From Porphyra umbilicalis (taxonomy: Eukaryota > Rhodophyta > Bangiophyceae > Bangiales > Bangiaceae), in assembly GCA_002049455.2 (NCBI GenBank), contig KV918814.1, positions 1 through 64,000 of the forward strand: a stretch of DNA of 64,000 bases, read 5' to 3'. The position numbers and the translations under genes are program-made. The notes under the pieces are model-generated. The model was not told the origin of the DNA and searched no databases. It worked only from the letters and a program-made list of their open reading frames with translations. Numbering within the stretch: the stretch's first letter is position 1; each line of letters starts with the position of its first letter. Below are positions 42,460 through 54,353 of this stretch, piece by piece.

Positions 42460-43011
42460 GAGCATCTCCACCAATGGAGCCAACCGTCCAACCCAACGGC
42501 CACGTGTGCACAACGTGTGGTGCTGTCACTGGCTCTCCAAACGCAGAGCTAAAACTACGCAGATCACGTCTCAAGCTTGGGCTCGTCTCGACGTCTCTGG
42601 CGGTGGGCCTCTTTTGTGGCACGCCAGTATTCCCACAGATGCACTACAGAGAATCTCCATGACTGCCAGATCGTCTCGCAACTGTCTGCAAGCCACGGGT
42701 CACGCTTTCCATTGGCTTTCGTGGTTCGAACAGGGAACCAGGGGTTGGCCAAACGACTCGGGGCGTCTCCAAACAGGCCTGTTTGGAGTGGCGCTGCCGT
42801 TCAAGCTCCAAAAGAAGGGCGATCCCGCGAGGCCACCACGAGATGCATTAACGGATTAGAAAATGTGAACCGGTCTATTTATGGGCCGTCACAGCCCCGT
42901 CACACCCTAGTTTTGGAGCGGATCCCAGCCACCAGTGCTCCAACCATCCAAACGGCCAAACGGTGCCACGTTTGGCTGTTTGGACGGTTGGAGCCATTGG
43001 TGGAGACGCTC
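42460..43011. mobile_element. MITE-like non-autonomous DNA transposon
   Basis: About 552 bp with imperfect terminal inverted repeats. The left end GAGCATCTCCACCAATGG and the inverted right end GAGCGTCTCCACCAATGG continue as CCAACCGTCCAA on both. The flanks show a 3-bp direct repeat TCA. There is no coding capacity. A 3-bp duplication is typical of PIF/Harbinger-type elements, but assignment to a superfamily is inference. The interior repeats the motif CCAAACGGCCAAACG. Confidence 0.65.
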
Positions 43012-45104
43012 TCAGCCAACCCACAAAGGCGCGCGCCCACGTGGGCCACTCGTCAGCACAGGAAGAGCCCGCTGGGGCGGACATGCGTGACGCAACGCCC
43101 GCAAGGCCATGCTCGGGGCGCCGGGGGCAGCCGGGTGAACCGCGCGCACGTCGGCCGCACGTGCTACTCTCTCTCTTTCAAGGTTAGCAGGGGGGCGGGG
43201 CGGGGGGGGGGGGGGCGGTGTGGGGGCGAGCGTCGGTGTGTGTGTGGGGGGGGGGGGGGGGTATGGGGCAGGGGGGCGCCAGAGGGGCACCCCGCCCCCG
43301 CCCATTGGATGCAATGCACAACACGGGTTTGGGCGGGGGGCGCTGCGCTGCCGCCGCGGCGCGCGCGCGCGGCGTGCTGCGCGCGCGCGCGCACCGACCG
43401 ACCGACCCCGCCCCGACGGGCGGCCGCGGGTGGCGCCGCGCGCACCGCGCCGCGCGCGCGCGCGTTCGCGCGCGCGCACCCGCCACGCGGGGCCGCGCCG
43501 GCGGCGGTCGACGCGGCGGCCGCGTCGCGGCGGCGGCCGCCGCTGGCGCCGTGCGGATTGGCCGGTTTGCGGCCGCGCGGCGTGCCATCCGGGCGGCGGC
43601 AGGGGGGGGGGGGGGGGGGGGGAGGGCGCGCGCTCCTACTACACTACCGACAAAGCCGTGCGTGAGCGTGGAGGCGGGCCGGCCGCGCGTGCCATCGGGC
43701 GCCCCCCCCCACCCTCCCCCCCCCCCCTCGTCGACGGCAGACGGTTGAGCGGCGGCGGGCCGTGGCGGCCGCCCGACGAGTGGCACGCGCGGCTGTGTGC
43801 ACGTCTGCAGTGTCTGCAGTGCAGACTCTGCACTCTTGCGCGGCGGAGCGGGCCGCGTGGCCGCTGCGCCACGCCGCCCGCCGCGGCGGCCGTGTCTCCC
43901 CCGCCGCGCCGCCATTGGCGGCGCCGGGCGGCGGTCGCCAGAGCGACGCCACGCGCCGCACGTGGCGCGTGGCGGCGGCGCCCACCCCCGGTGCCGCCCG
44001 CCGGCCCCCGTCCGCCCCGGGGGCCGACCGCCCCGCGTGACGCGGGGGGCGGCGGCCGCGCGGGGTCCGTGAGTGGCGGGCAGCGGGCGCCGCCGCCCGA
44101 CGGTCCTCCTTCCCTCTCACGACACCTCGTATGGCAACGGAGGAAAAAAAAGGAGCACGGGCAAACGCCGCGGGGGGGGTGGGGGGGCTGGGGGGGCACC
44201 CGCCTGGTCCTTCCCTCCCACGCGTCCGTTGCGTGTGCCCGTGGCTGTACTTGCAGTCCGCCGCGGCTCGCGGGCCTCGTGCCCGTCGGTTATTGGCCGT
44301 GTCGCGGGAAAACGACGTGGGCGGGGGTGGTTGGGGACGAGCCCGGCCGGCGTGTGCACGGGCCGCGGGTTGGCCGACGGCCGGCGGCCACGGCGGACGT
44401 GCCCCCACCCCCGCCGCGCACCGCGGCGGGGGTGGGGGCGCTTCCCGGCCCACCGGGGCGGACGCGGCGCCCCACCCCTCGTCATGGCCCTTGGCGTGAC
44501 GCACCAGCCGAGTTGGCCGGCCCATCGGGACCGCTTGGCCCTTCCACGGGTCGGGCGGGAGCACGCCGACCGCACGACGTGCGGTCGTCGACTGCTCCTG
44601 CTCTTTTCTTTTACTTGTATTGCTCTTGACGTGTGCTGGGGCTCGCCGGTGGGCCCCGCTGCCCTTTCGACGTTGCGTATGCATGCAAGCGCGGGCGTGC
44701 TCCAAGCCGCTCCCCCCACCCAGACCCCCCCTCCCGTCTCCCAGAGGGTGGTGGATGAGGGGCGGCCGCTTCACAGGCCCCGCCGCCGCGTGGCGCCGCC
44801 GACCCCGGTGGCCCCGCGGTCGCCCGGAACGGGGCAGCCGCGGGCGCGCCGCCCCCCCCCCCACCGGCTGGCTGCCGCCCGCCCGCCCCACCGCCGCCCA
44901 GTCGTGGCTGCTGCAGCCGCCGCCTCCCCACCGCCACGGCACCGGCCGTGGCGGCGCGGCCGCCGGCCTGGAACCCCCCGCCATGGCACGCTGCCACGCG
45001 CGGCAAAGCGGCGGCGGCGCCGCAGCGCCGGTGTGAGGTCAGAGCGGACCGCCGCGGGGGCGGCTGCGGTCACCGCTGGGCGGGACGGTGATGGGGCGGT
45101 GGGT

Positions 45105-45153
<49 letters not shown>

Positions 45154-45903
45154 GAGGGAGGGGCGGCGTGAATGCCGATGGCCAGCGTGCCGGCCCGCGG
45201 TCGCGGTGTCCGCCCCTCCAACCGCCATCCAGCAACAAGGCATAAGCAGAAAAGCGGGGGTGGCGGCCACGCCGATGGGTCTCGGGGGCCGGCAACGATG
45301 CAATGCCGACGGTGCGGCAGCGGCGGCAGACGCACTGGTGTGCCCGTTTCCAAAAAGCCGCCGCGGGCCGGCAGACGTGTCGATTGGCTACGTCCCGCGC
45401 GGTAGCCCAAATACGTAAGCTGGGGGCCCCCGCCCCGCCGCCCCTCCCCCCACACTGACACCAAAACACACAGACACACGGCCCCACCGCCCCCCCCCCC
45501 GCCGCGCCGTGGACGAGTGGGACCGTCGCGGGCGGCGTGGCCGCGGCGGCTGACGCCAAGCCGGGTGGCAGCTGGCGTGATCGTGGCCGCGGCTGCCCCG
45601 CCGAACCGTCACAAGGCGGGGCGGTGCTTACGCGGCCGATCAGCCACGGGTGCGTGTCTTGCACCAACCCGGGCGTGCGGTGAGTGGCGGGGGTCCGTCC
45701 GGGGGGTGCGCCGCCACGGCGGACCGGGGGGGCCTGCGCCGACCACCCACCCCGACGAGGTGGCGGCCCGTTCTGTCGCGAGCTGTACGCCGTCGGCGGT
45801 GCGGATTTATCGGTCAGGGCGGTCGGTCCCGGTTGGTGGCGCTAATCGGCTGTCCACCAGGCATGGTGCCTGACCCTACACCATCGTCAGAAAAGCGGAC
45901 ACT
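43012..45903. other. GC-rich gene-poor region
   Basis: Very CG-rich, with G runs (43249-43261, 43603-43622) and CG-dinucleotide-rich blocks. ORFs run on both strands but none has consistent protein texture or a recognisable motif. I see no gene that I can support. Confidence 0.4.
45106..45152 (+). repeat. 47-bp uninterrupted G homopolymer
   Basis: A single run of 47 consecutive G residues, the longest homopolymer in the window. Assembly of such a run is unreliable, so the true length may differ. Confidence 0.9.
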
Positions 45904-46011
45904 TGAACGGGAGCCTGAACGGGAGTCCCGTTCAAGAAGCCCATGAACGGGAGGTTTTTTAACCAGGCGTCTGTGGTGTAACAAAGGCCTGACCGGGAGG
46001 AGTTCCCGTTC
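45904..46011. repeat. Cluster of TGAACGGGA / TCCCGTTCA motifs
   Basis: Five copies or near-copies of a 9-mer in both orientations. Two form a palindrome with a 1-nt centre at about 45913-45932. A related arrangement (GGAGTTCCC-x-TTCAGG) recurs at about 48048-48113, suggesting an old dispersed repeat. Confidence 0.5.
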
Positions 46012-49000
46012 AGGGCAGCTGTGCCTGGTCCCGAACCATCTCGTGGCTGATCGCGAGGTCATGCAAGACTGTCGCACTCATCTAAGCCAATGATTGCCCT
46101 TCAATGGATTGCGAAGACGTAAACTGTCGATGACCAAATATTAATGTACTTTGTGAGACGACAAATGATGTCAAGCATATTTGAGCAAGGCCGGCCAATC
46201 AAAGTGAGCTATGCCACACGTAGCCTTCGTGGTAGGTCGGACGTCTCGTTGGAAAGAACGAAATTATCTGGCCGATTAGAGACAACTCAGAGTGACAGGT
46301 TAAAGCCTCCGATGACCTGACCCTCCACCACCAGCGAGCAAGACCACTCAGGGTTGTAAGTTCATGTTGAATATACAGATGGTTCAATGAATCAAGTTGA
46401 TTTCAAGAAGCGAACCAAACCAAACGACAAACGACTTGGTTGTATTTATTATTAATTGCCCAGGCAGATAGGAGCTTTCGTTGACCACTTCAGCCAGGTG
46501 GTTCGGCGCTGTGCGGCCGCTCTGACTGCCTCGTTGCCATACCCCTTGCAGGTCAGTCGCGCTGAGAGTTCTGCTCCCAGACCCTCCTTCATGTCAACTG
46601 TTGCCAATCGGCTATGTAGCACCCTAGGCGCTGAGTACGTAGATCGATTCATCTGCTGTCAACGTGTGCGTGAATCATAGCCTTTTTGGCTGGAGGATGG
46701 ATGGGTCGTGGTCGCACCCAGGATTTGGTGAAGTGCAGCAAGCTGCTTCTCGGACAACGGGGCATCCACTCGCCCTCAACGCCCCGTCTACACGTATCGG
46801 TGTTTGGCCCTTTCTGTTTGTTCCCCCGTCTCCGTTTCTGCGCAGAGGCCCAGGCGGTTGTCAACGTCGTCACCCCGGCGTCGGCTCGTACCAGTCGTTT
46901 GGATTGTGTGGCGGTGGTGGGGCAGGCAAGCAGGGCTCTGTCCCAGGGACTGCAGCAGGCCTGCTATGCACACGGTACATCGGCTTGGCGACTCAAGCTC
47001 GATGGAGCTCGAGTCAGACAACCCGATTTCCCCAAGCACAATCTCAACTACATTAAACGTCGCACACTAAGTATTACGCGTAACAAGTACGGCCTTTGAC
47101 ATGTTGCGTTCAACCTGAACGCTCCAGCGTTCAAGTGAATCAGGTTGAATTCCGTTCATGTTTGGCAAACCAAACCAAACGCTGACAACCCTGAGACCAC
47201 TGCAGTCGTCATCCGAGATCGGAGCGCTCATTTCGATCTCTCCCGGGTCTTGCTGTCGTGCACAAACGTCCCCCTCCCCAACTGGGCGCCCCCCTACCAT
47301 GCTGGGTCTTTGAGCCAGTCTTCCAATAGGTATGTTATGCGCTGTTTGAGGTTGGATCCTCTCCTGTCTATCGTTCGTTTGTCTGGCATTGCGTGTCTTC
47401 CATCGAGATCATTGCACCGGATGTTGCACTTCCGTACAGGGCGCACTGGTTCACTGCCATCTGTGGTAGCTCGCATCTGACTCGTGCCTACATGTGCCAC
47501 CGTCCATACATGTCTTTTTCTTGCGTATCGTGTATATATTTCTTCCACTTCCTGATTGGATTTCTCTCTCCCCCCTCCTCCCTACGTCCGTCCCCCGCTT
47601 ACTGCCCCCTATCTCGTACGTCCCCTGTTTTGTCCCGTCGTATCGTTGCTCTTGTTTCTTAGTCTTCCCCTCTCTCGATATCCCGTGCTTTCGTTTGATG
47701 TGCGTTTGAATGGTACGGCATCTGTTACGGTTTTTGTGCCATGTTCTCCGTACTCCCTGCCGACTGGCTCCCCCACTTGTGTTGCTGCCGCCGTCGGTAC
47801 ACGGTCAGTTATGATGGGTGCACTGCTTAGTTGTCCACATGGCTGCAGTCAAGGGCGTAGTCTCTCCAGACGCAAAACACAGCAGCATCAACGAGCAGTG
47901 TGCGTGGGCCGCCAGTAACGCGTTATCGTCTAGTGATTAGCGCAATAAGACTCGACCCTGGTTCACAGCAGGATTAAGTGTGTGTCGCGCGATCACCTAA
48001 CGATCGATCTCGAGACCAGGTCAGTAAAGCTAAACATCGTTCGTGACAGGAGTTCCCTTGTTCAGGCACCGTGCAGTAACCAAGGACTGAACGGCATTTC
48101 CTCTCGTTCAGGATGACCACAGGGCTGACGATGCCGACCTCTCGACATGCACCCCTATCCCTGGGATACCACTGATGCGAGATCGCCGATGTGAGGGCTC
48201 ACCCGTCGACGCTCACGGATCCTCCAGGTTTTCTTAATGCAGTTCTCGGCTCGTTATTTTCTAGTTTTACCGAAATATCCACAGAGTAAAGCCAAAATCA
48301 ACTGATGTGCGTCGTGTTTGGGCATGCACGTGGGCCGATCGCTGTGGATCGACCAATGGGAACTTGGCCCGAAACCACAAGGCGCGACGTAAACGAACTT
48401 GACGAAGGCGGGGTAGGCCCCAATACGGAGAAGACAATACTATATTCTTTTCAGCGTCCGCTGGTGGGTCACCAGCGCAGTCTGGTGTTTCGGGCTCGGG
48501 GGGCATCGGTCCCATCAGCTGCGAATGAAGCGTCGCGATATACGAGGTGATACTGTACCACCGCCACCGTGCGCCACCGGCGCTCCGCTCGTACTTGACA
48601 GTCCGCGGAAAGGATGCCCACAAACTAGTACTTTGGTTTTTGAGAGTCGTTGCCATTGGCCGGCCCCCGGTGCTGCCGCGCTTCCACGCCCGATTGCCTT
48701 GCGGCAGAGGGACGTCTGGCCATTGCCGCCGCTCGCTGCCGTTGCAAGGGCGTGGTGGTGCCCATCATGGGGGGGGCCGCAGTTGGTCCGAGTCGATCAA
48801 CTCGCAATTTCCGATGCCGGCCCCGATGCCGCATACAGTGCACCGGTAACCGTTTTCGCCACACTTGAGATCGACGAAGCGATGCGCATCGAGGCGATGC
48901 GGGGCCATATGGTCCTCTGAACAACTCCATGGTAGCAGTATAATTCTAACATCTTCAAGTCGGTAGGTTTAATTATGTCGGCCACCGCTGAAACACCTGC

Positions 49001-49025
49001 CCTTTCGGATGTTATTGATTGAATC
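46012..49025. other. Repeat-like intergenic sequence, no supported gene
   Basis: AT-richer than the gene blocks. Several short ORFs occur (for example plus-strand 46686-47099 and 48525-48920) but none has a recognisable domain. The phrase AACCAAACCAAACG occurs at about 46415 and again at 47170. A tRNA-like fragment at about 47922-47975 is discussed under findings. Confidence 0.35.
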
Positions 49026-49164
49026 TACAGCCGCTCTCACAAAATTCCGCACTCCAACCAACTGTTGCGAAAGAGTTCCAAATCGGCCTCTGCGGGGTCG
49101 TAGTGGCCGATTTGGAAATCTTTTGCAACTGTTGGAGTGCGGAATTTTCGGGAGAACGGCTGTA
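49026..49164. repeat. Foldback element (long imperfect hairpin)
   Basis: Two arms of about 60 bp (TACAGCCG...AAAATTCCGCACTCCAAC and its inverted copy) flank a central ~16-nt loop near 49090-49104. Mismatches are few. It is probably a MITE-class foldback; transcribed, it would form a long hairpin. Confidence 0.75.
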
Positions 49165-49364
49165 TGCTGCTGCGGTATGCGACACTGTTGAGGTACGGCA
49201 AGAGGAAAAGCTGCACTGTACAAAGCAGAAAGGTTGAAGAGGGCAAGCCAATAAAGCCATGATGAGAGAGGAATACAAAACGAAGCGCACAGTCGACTGA
49301 AGCTGACATCAGCACAGGGCAAAAGAGCGCTTGTGATGAGTCTACATTTCGTGTCTATTCTGCG

Positions 49365-49405
49365 AAGTGCATCATTTGATGCCCTGGGCATCATCTGATG
49401 CACTT
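49365..49405. repeat. 41-bp near-palindrome AAGTGCATCA...TGATGCACTT
   Basis: Near-perfect palindrome built from GCATCATTTGATGC-like halves. The same GCATCATTTGATGC core recurs at about 52106-52119. Confidence 0.7.
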
Positions 49406-49535
49406 TTTTGGCACCAATTTTTTCGTGCTTCTCGGCCTCGCACGCTCCGTTTGACGACAGAAGCAGACTCAGAGATGTGTTGTTACTCTTGAGGGAAGTC
49501 GGAGCCAGTGTGCGTGTAGGATCTCATCCAAATCG

Positions 49536-49585
49536 GACCCCCATTCTATTCTAGAGATTAATCCTCTAGAATCGATTGTGGGGGC
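49536..49585. repeat. Inverted repeat with ATTCTAGAG/CTCTAGAAT stem
   Basis: Perfect inner arms 49548-49556 and 49564-49572 with a 7-nt loop. Outer flanks (CGGACCCCCA and TGGGGGCCG) pair imperfectly. Confidence 0.65.
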
Positions 49586-51754
49586 CGTTTCTAATGCCTG
49601 AGAGGGAGTAGAAGAGCCGCAAACGATTTAAATCCAAATCCCCCTCATGACGCCATTGCGATGGGGCCACTTTTCCCGCGTTCTGCTGCTCAACGTCAAT
49701 TTCTCATCCGATTTGATGCCTCCTTATTGCTCGGGGGGACGTCGCATTCAGGCTATAAAACGGCCAGTCATGAATGTGGGGTGGGTGGGGGGGACCGAAC
49801 GTCGGCGCCTATGCTCGGTGCTGGCTGCCGGCATGCCGGCAGGGGCGTGCCCACGAGCGGCCGCACCGCCGGTGCCGCCCCACGGGCGGGCCAGGTGACT
49901 GGTGTGGCGGCTGCGGCCGCGCGCGCCGTGGCCGAGGGGCATGGGGACGTGTGTCCGTCGGGGGCGGTTCCGACAGCCGATCGGGCGGGAAGCGCCGCCG
50001 ATGCTGCAACCGTCACCGCTGCCGCCGGCTGCCAAGCCACGTCATGCAGCACACTGTCGGGGGGCGCCGCCGCGCTGGTCGCGGCGGAAGGGGGACGTAG
50101 CGTCTACACCCCCACCCCCAGCACCCAATGGCCACCGGCCCACAGCGCCGCTGCCAGTGATGCGCGGCACCGTGGCGGCGCGGTGAGTTGGGGCAGCCAA
50201 GGCGTGCCACGCCCCGGTACGTCTTGCCCCACCAACAAGGGCCGCCACGCGGTTTCCGCCGCCACCAGCCTGGCCACCGGCCGCCGCGCCGCGCGCGGCG
50301 CCGCGCCGCAGAGGGAATATGACTGGCCCGCGGTGATGGAGCTGGGCCGCGTAGTGTCGCCATCACCGCCCCCGCAGAGGCCCCCAGCGGGTTGCTGCGT
50401 GGTCGTCGCCCCGAGGGCGGGCGCCGCGTCCGTACTCGCGCAGGAACGCGGCACAGCGGCGTCGGTTTTGTGGAGTGGCGGCGGTCGACGGCAGGGCAAC
50501 GGCGGCCGCGCCAGCCACCAAGCGAAGGGGATTTGCGGCGCAGGTGGCGGTGGCGGCAGCAGCAGCGGGCACCGCGGCAACGATGTAGCAGCGGCTGTCA
50601 CACAAAGCTCGTATGTGCGGAAAGGCACTGATTGCGGTTACATGTCGGCGCAAGACGGCATGATGAGGTGGGATACTGCCCATTCTGACTTCGTAGGCGT
50701 GATCAAGAGCGTCACTTTACCCAGGAGGAATGAGAAAGTCAAACGCCGCACGACTTTGGATATTGGCGTACAACTCACCCAAGAGTTGTTGCCCTTCGCC
50801 ACCAGGCATGCCCAGGGATCCTGTGCGTGTCACCAGGAGGTCCGACAAAAAAAAAACACCACGTGACAGTCGACCGAGGAGCTCAAGTAGGATAGAGGAC
50901 AGTCCCTGGCCACGTCGGTGTGCTCAGCATGGTACATCAAGGGCTCCTTAATGCTCATATGACAGGTCACTGCCCGCACGCCGCCACTATCTCACAGCCC
51001 CCCCCTCCCGACCCAGTATGCGAGCAAGGGAGAGATCATGCGTTGGCACTATGGGGGAAGGAGCTAGGCGGGGTAAACGCGTGAGCGGAAATGGCATGAG
51101 GTCACCATCGTCGTGCCCACCGTTGCGTCGGTAGCCAGCCATGCTGCTGTACGTGGGCACCTGCTGTGGGCTGCTCCGATGGTCCGGACCGCGGCTGTGC
51201 GCGTGGCAAAGAGAGCAGAATAACTAGGAGCTGATTTCTGAAGTGTTCTGTATTGTACGTCAAGGCCATGCTAGCACTGGCCAATCCAATGGTGCACGTG
51301 CCATTTTCTGGCACTGTCCCATCTTGTGGATAGCATATGTGCGCTTCTGTGCCTGCCTATATCGATTCCCACTGCTTTGTGTTGGAAAAAACACTGCGGC
51401 TGGTCTCTCATATATACTCGTTCCTTCTGACCAGTTGGAAACAAAACGGGAATTATTTGTTCGCGCGTTTCTCGTAGTCTAGCAGGGGCGCCTTGGCAGA
51501 TAACACGTCGGCAGCGGCATGGTGCGCAGCCAAGCAGGAATGCGCACCAATCGAGGAGTTCTGTAGCGGCGACTGGCTGCGAGTGGGGAGAGGAGCAGAG
51601 ACGGCCGAAGTAGCAGAGAAGCGGGACGCGGTGCAGGATCGAGAAAGCACTGGTGGGGCGGTGGGAATCGGCCACGTCATGTCCATGATGACGTCAGCGT
51701 GTCGTGAGGCTATTGTGGGCCTGAATTGACGACCCGCTCACAATGCAAAATTGC

Positions 51755-51945
51755 GCCCCCGCCCCAACCCCACCCAACCCCCCCCAACCCCCCCCAACCC
51801 CCCCAAGCCCCGCCCCAACCCCCTCCCAACCCCCCCCCCATCCCCCCCCTAGCACCCCCTCCAGCACCCCCCCCAGCTCCCCGCGCAGCTGCCCCCCAAT
51901 TTCCCCAACCCCGCCTCCCCCCCCCAACACCCCCCCAGAGAGCCC
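51755..51945 (+). repeat. C-rich low-complexity tract
   Basis: Almost pure pyrimidine/adenine sequence dominated by CCCC(A/T) blocks. It has strong strand asymmetry and could form i-motif/G-quadruplex structures. No coding signal. Confidence 0.7.
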
Positions 51946-52760
51946 CCACGATCTCTTGTAGCCCCACCCACGATCACTTGTAGCCTACGTGTCATCGTGG
52001 GTCATTTTTTTCGAGATACGACCCCCCATTGTGCTACGGATACAAGCAGGGGGTGCTCCAGACGCCAGAAAAAGGGGGGTCGAACGGTTGTTGTCTGGCC
52101 CTGTGAGAGAGCGCATCATTTGATGCACCACCGGGCGTCTTTGGATGCTATTTTGCGGTAGAATAGACACTAGACGTCACTGGATGGCAATGATCTGACC
52201 ACCCCCAACGACGCCCAGCGCTGCCCCCTCACGGATCCACTTGCACTTCTCCCCCCTAACCCCCCCGCAGAACATACCGATACGCCTGTGCGGCAGCGAT
52301 ATAAATAAACAAACAAAGAGCAGAACAAAAGATCGTCGACATCCTCGTCTCATCGGAGAAACCAGGAGTAATAGGAAAGGCAGTATGACACAGCGATTCT
52401 AAGGGCGACTGTCGAAGCGCAAGCACATAGTCAGTCCAGGGAAGTAGCGGTTGGAAACGCCGACGTCAGACAAAGACATGCCCTGACAGATCCATCACAT
52501 CCACGGGATACTATCACCGGAACACGCCAAGTACTGACAAGTCAGGCACATCCACGTACCAAGCACACACACGCACAACAAGGTGCACGAAAACGATGGT
52601 GTAGAAGGAAGTGGTGCGCAACGTCACGGAGCCCACACGGTGGGGAGCGATCGCACGGTCAAGCGCGGGCCACGCACGCCGACGGGACCTTGTCGGGTGA
52701 CTCCCTGCCTGAACGGACATGTTTGAGCCTGTCTCAAACACGCCTACGCGTGTCTAACCA

Positions 52761-54353
52761 ATGCGAAACCTTTGCTCGTTCTGGGTGAGCAATCGAACAC
52801 CTTCCGCACACTCGGAACCGGATGTGTCTGAGAAACAGTTGGGCGAACGTGGAAGCGTGCTAGACACGCGTGCTCGGATTTTTTCTGTCTTTCCCGTGCA
52901 CTCCAAACACGTGCAGACAAGCCAAACTTGCTGCTCGTCCAGCAAAAGCCCCCTTGCCAGAGATGCAAGCTGCCCGTCCGATTGGGAATCGCGTATCAGC
53001 CTCCAGCACGTCTGTGCTTCCAACGGTACGCCCACAAGCAGAGGTATACACACACTAGCCGCGGATGCGGCGTACCGAGGCACGCAGTCGTGGGCGCGTG
53101 GTCTTCCGCTTCTCCCACCGGGGTGTGATCCGGTCGCGCTCTGCTCCCGAGTTCCCCGCCTGTGCCCTGTACCAGTTTCTTCTGGTCGCGACGGACCCAC
53201 TCCACCCCACCCCCCCAACGTCAGCACCCCCCTTGACCATCTGTTCGGACCCCTGCTGTCCTCCCCCCACCGCTCCCAGCCACCTCCTCACCCGGTATGA
53301 TCCCTGCTGGCGGCACCGCTATGCGCGCCTCGGACGAACCGGTGGGATCCCCCGTGCCCCCTTCCCCATGTACCCCGGTACACCACACCGATATGGGCGG
53401 TATATCTTCCGCCCTGATGCAACCTTCCATGGGTACGACAACCGGCTGTTGTCCTGTACGCGGTGGGTTTGACCGCGCCAAGGGCCAGGCGCACCTGATG
53501 CGCCTATCCTCTTTCACCTGCGTTCGGTGATGCGCGTGCTAGATGTGTCGGGCAAGATGAGCGCCCCCATGGCTGTCAAGCGGGGCGTCGCCCTCGAGTT
53601 CATGCAGCGCGAGGACATCAGCGACGCCACTCTCGAGGCCCTCATGGACGCGCAGACCAATGGTGACGCGCGGTCCGGACTACCCCGGCGCACGCTTCGC
53701 TTTTGGCTGGTGCCGCGCTCAGAGGGTGGTCCGTCCCCGCCTGTCGGCTCGCGCACTGCGGTCGGCTTGAATGACGCGCCTCCGGGAGTCGTGGAGGTTG
53801 GGGAGAGTCACTGGGTGCCGGTAGGTCTCGGAGGTACTCCCCCGAGTGCCGCCGACGGCTCGCTCGTGGAGTCTCCGCCTACACAGTCGTGATTGAGAGT
53901 CACAAGGGAACAGGTAGGAATGCGTGGGGGGAGCTTAAGCTTTATGTCAATGGTGAAAGCCGCTTGCTTTTTATCCACTGCGTGCTCTTCGGTACGCCGG
54001 TGATTGGATTCGTGTTGCGAACCATTCAGTGTGAGCTCGGCTTGCCCGAGAGCGCCGCCGTCGTTCAACCTGTACAGGGGCGTGCAAAGCGACCCAAGGT
54101 GGCGAAGGTGGCCATTCAGGGCATGGGCGGGTTGACCGAAGCACTTGATGGCGTCGCCCAGGCCGTCCTGGGTCCGTCTGCCGCCTCGGCAGCGACGGAC
54201 ATCCACGACAATGCCCAAGCTATGGGCGACGTCATGGAACAAGTGCGGGCTGCTCGTTCGTATCTGGCGGATCACCCCGACGACCCCACAGCTCAGCTAA
54301 TGGTCAAGCATCTGCTGGCGCAGCTGACCAAGCTCACCGCGCCCAACTCCTAG
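52761..54353 (+). CDS. Hypothetical gene or ORF chain (function unknown)
   Basis: Four consecutive plus-strand ORFs are linked end to end: 52761-53300, 53297-53530 (overlap ATGA), 53530-53892 (overlap TGATG) and an open frame from 53889 to the stop at 54353. They may be exons, frame-broken pieces of one gene, or chance. The last part is the most protein-like: WGELKLYVNGESRLLFIHCV, then a basic RAKRPKVAK segment and a helical end VMEQVRAARSYLADHP followed by LMVKHLLAQLTKL. The third has MSAPMAVKRGVALEFMQRED. I recognise no domain. A GTAGGT at 53821 could be a splice donor, but it lacks the GTRCG form of the other introns here. It converges on a transposase remnant, so it might be part of an old mobile element. 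Confidence 0.3.

Larger units (their letters stand above)
49165..52760. other. Repeat-rich region without supported genes
   Basis: Contains two small inverted repeats (49365-49405 and 49536-49585), a 401-codon plus-strand ORF at 49661-50866 of unclear reality (Ala/Gly/Arg-rich, no domain), and a C-rich tract at 51755-51945. Inverted copies of GTGTCTATTCT lie at 49351 and 52160. The sequence 52200-52760 is unremarkable. Confidence 0.4.

Noticed and set aside
48267-48985. Minus-strand ORFs near 48.3-49.0 kb as transposase
   Set aside because: Frames are short and broken, and I could not match them to any transposase motif.
49661-50866. 401-aa plus-strand ORF
   Set aside because: It has an ATG but no domain and a composition like antisense noise; both strands are open. 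Kept only as a note within the repeat region.
51755-51945. Telomere-like CCCCAA repeats
   Set aside because: CCCAAC/CCCCAA words are irregular and not in register; they look like a degenerate C-rich tract.
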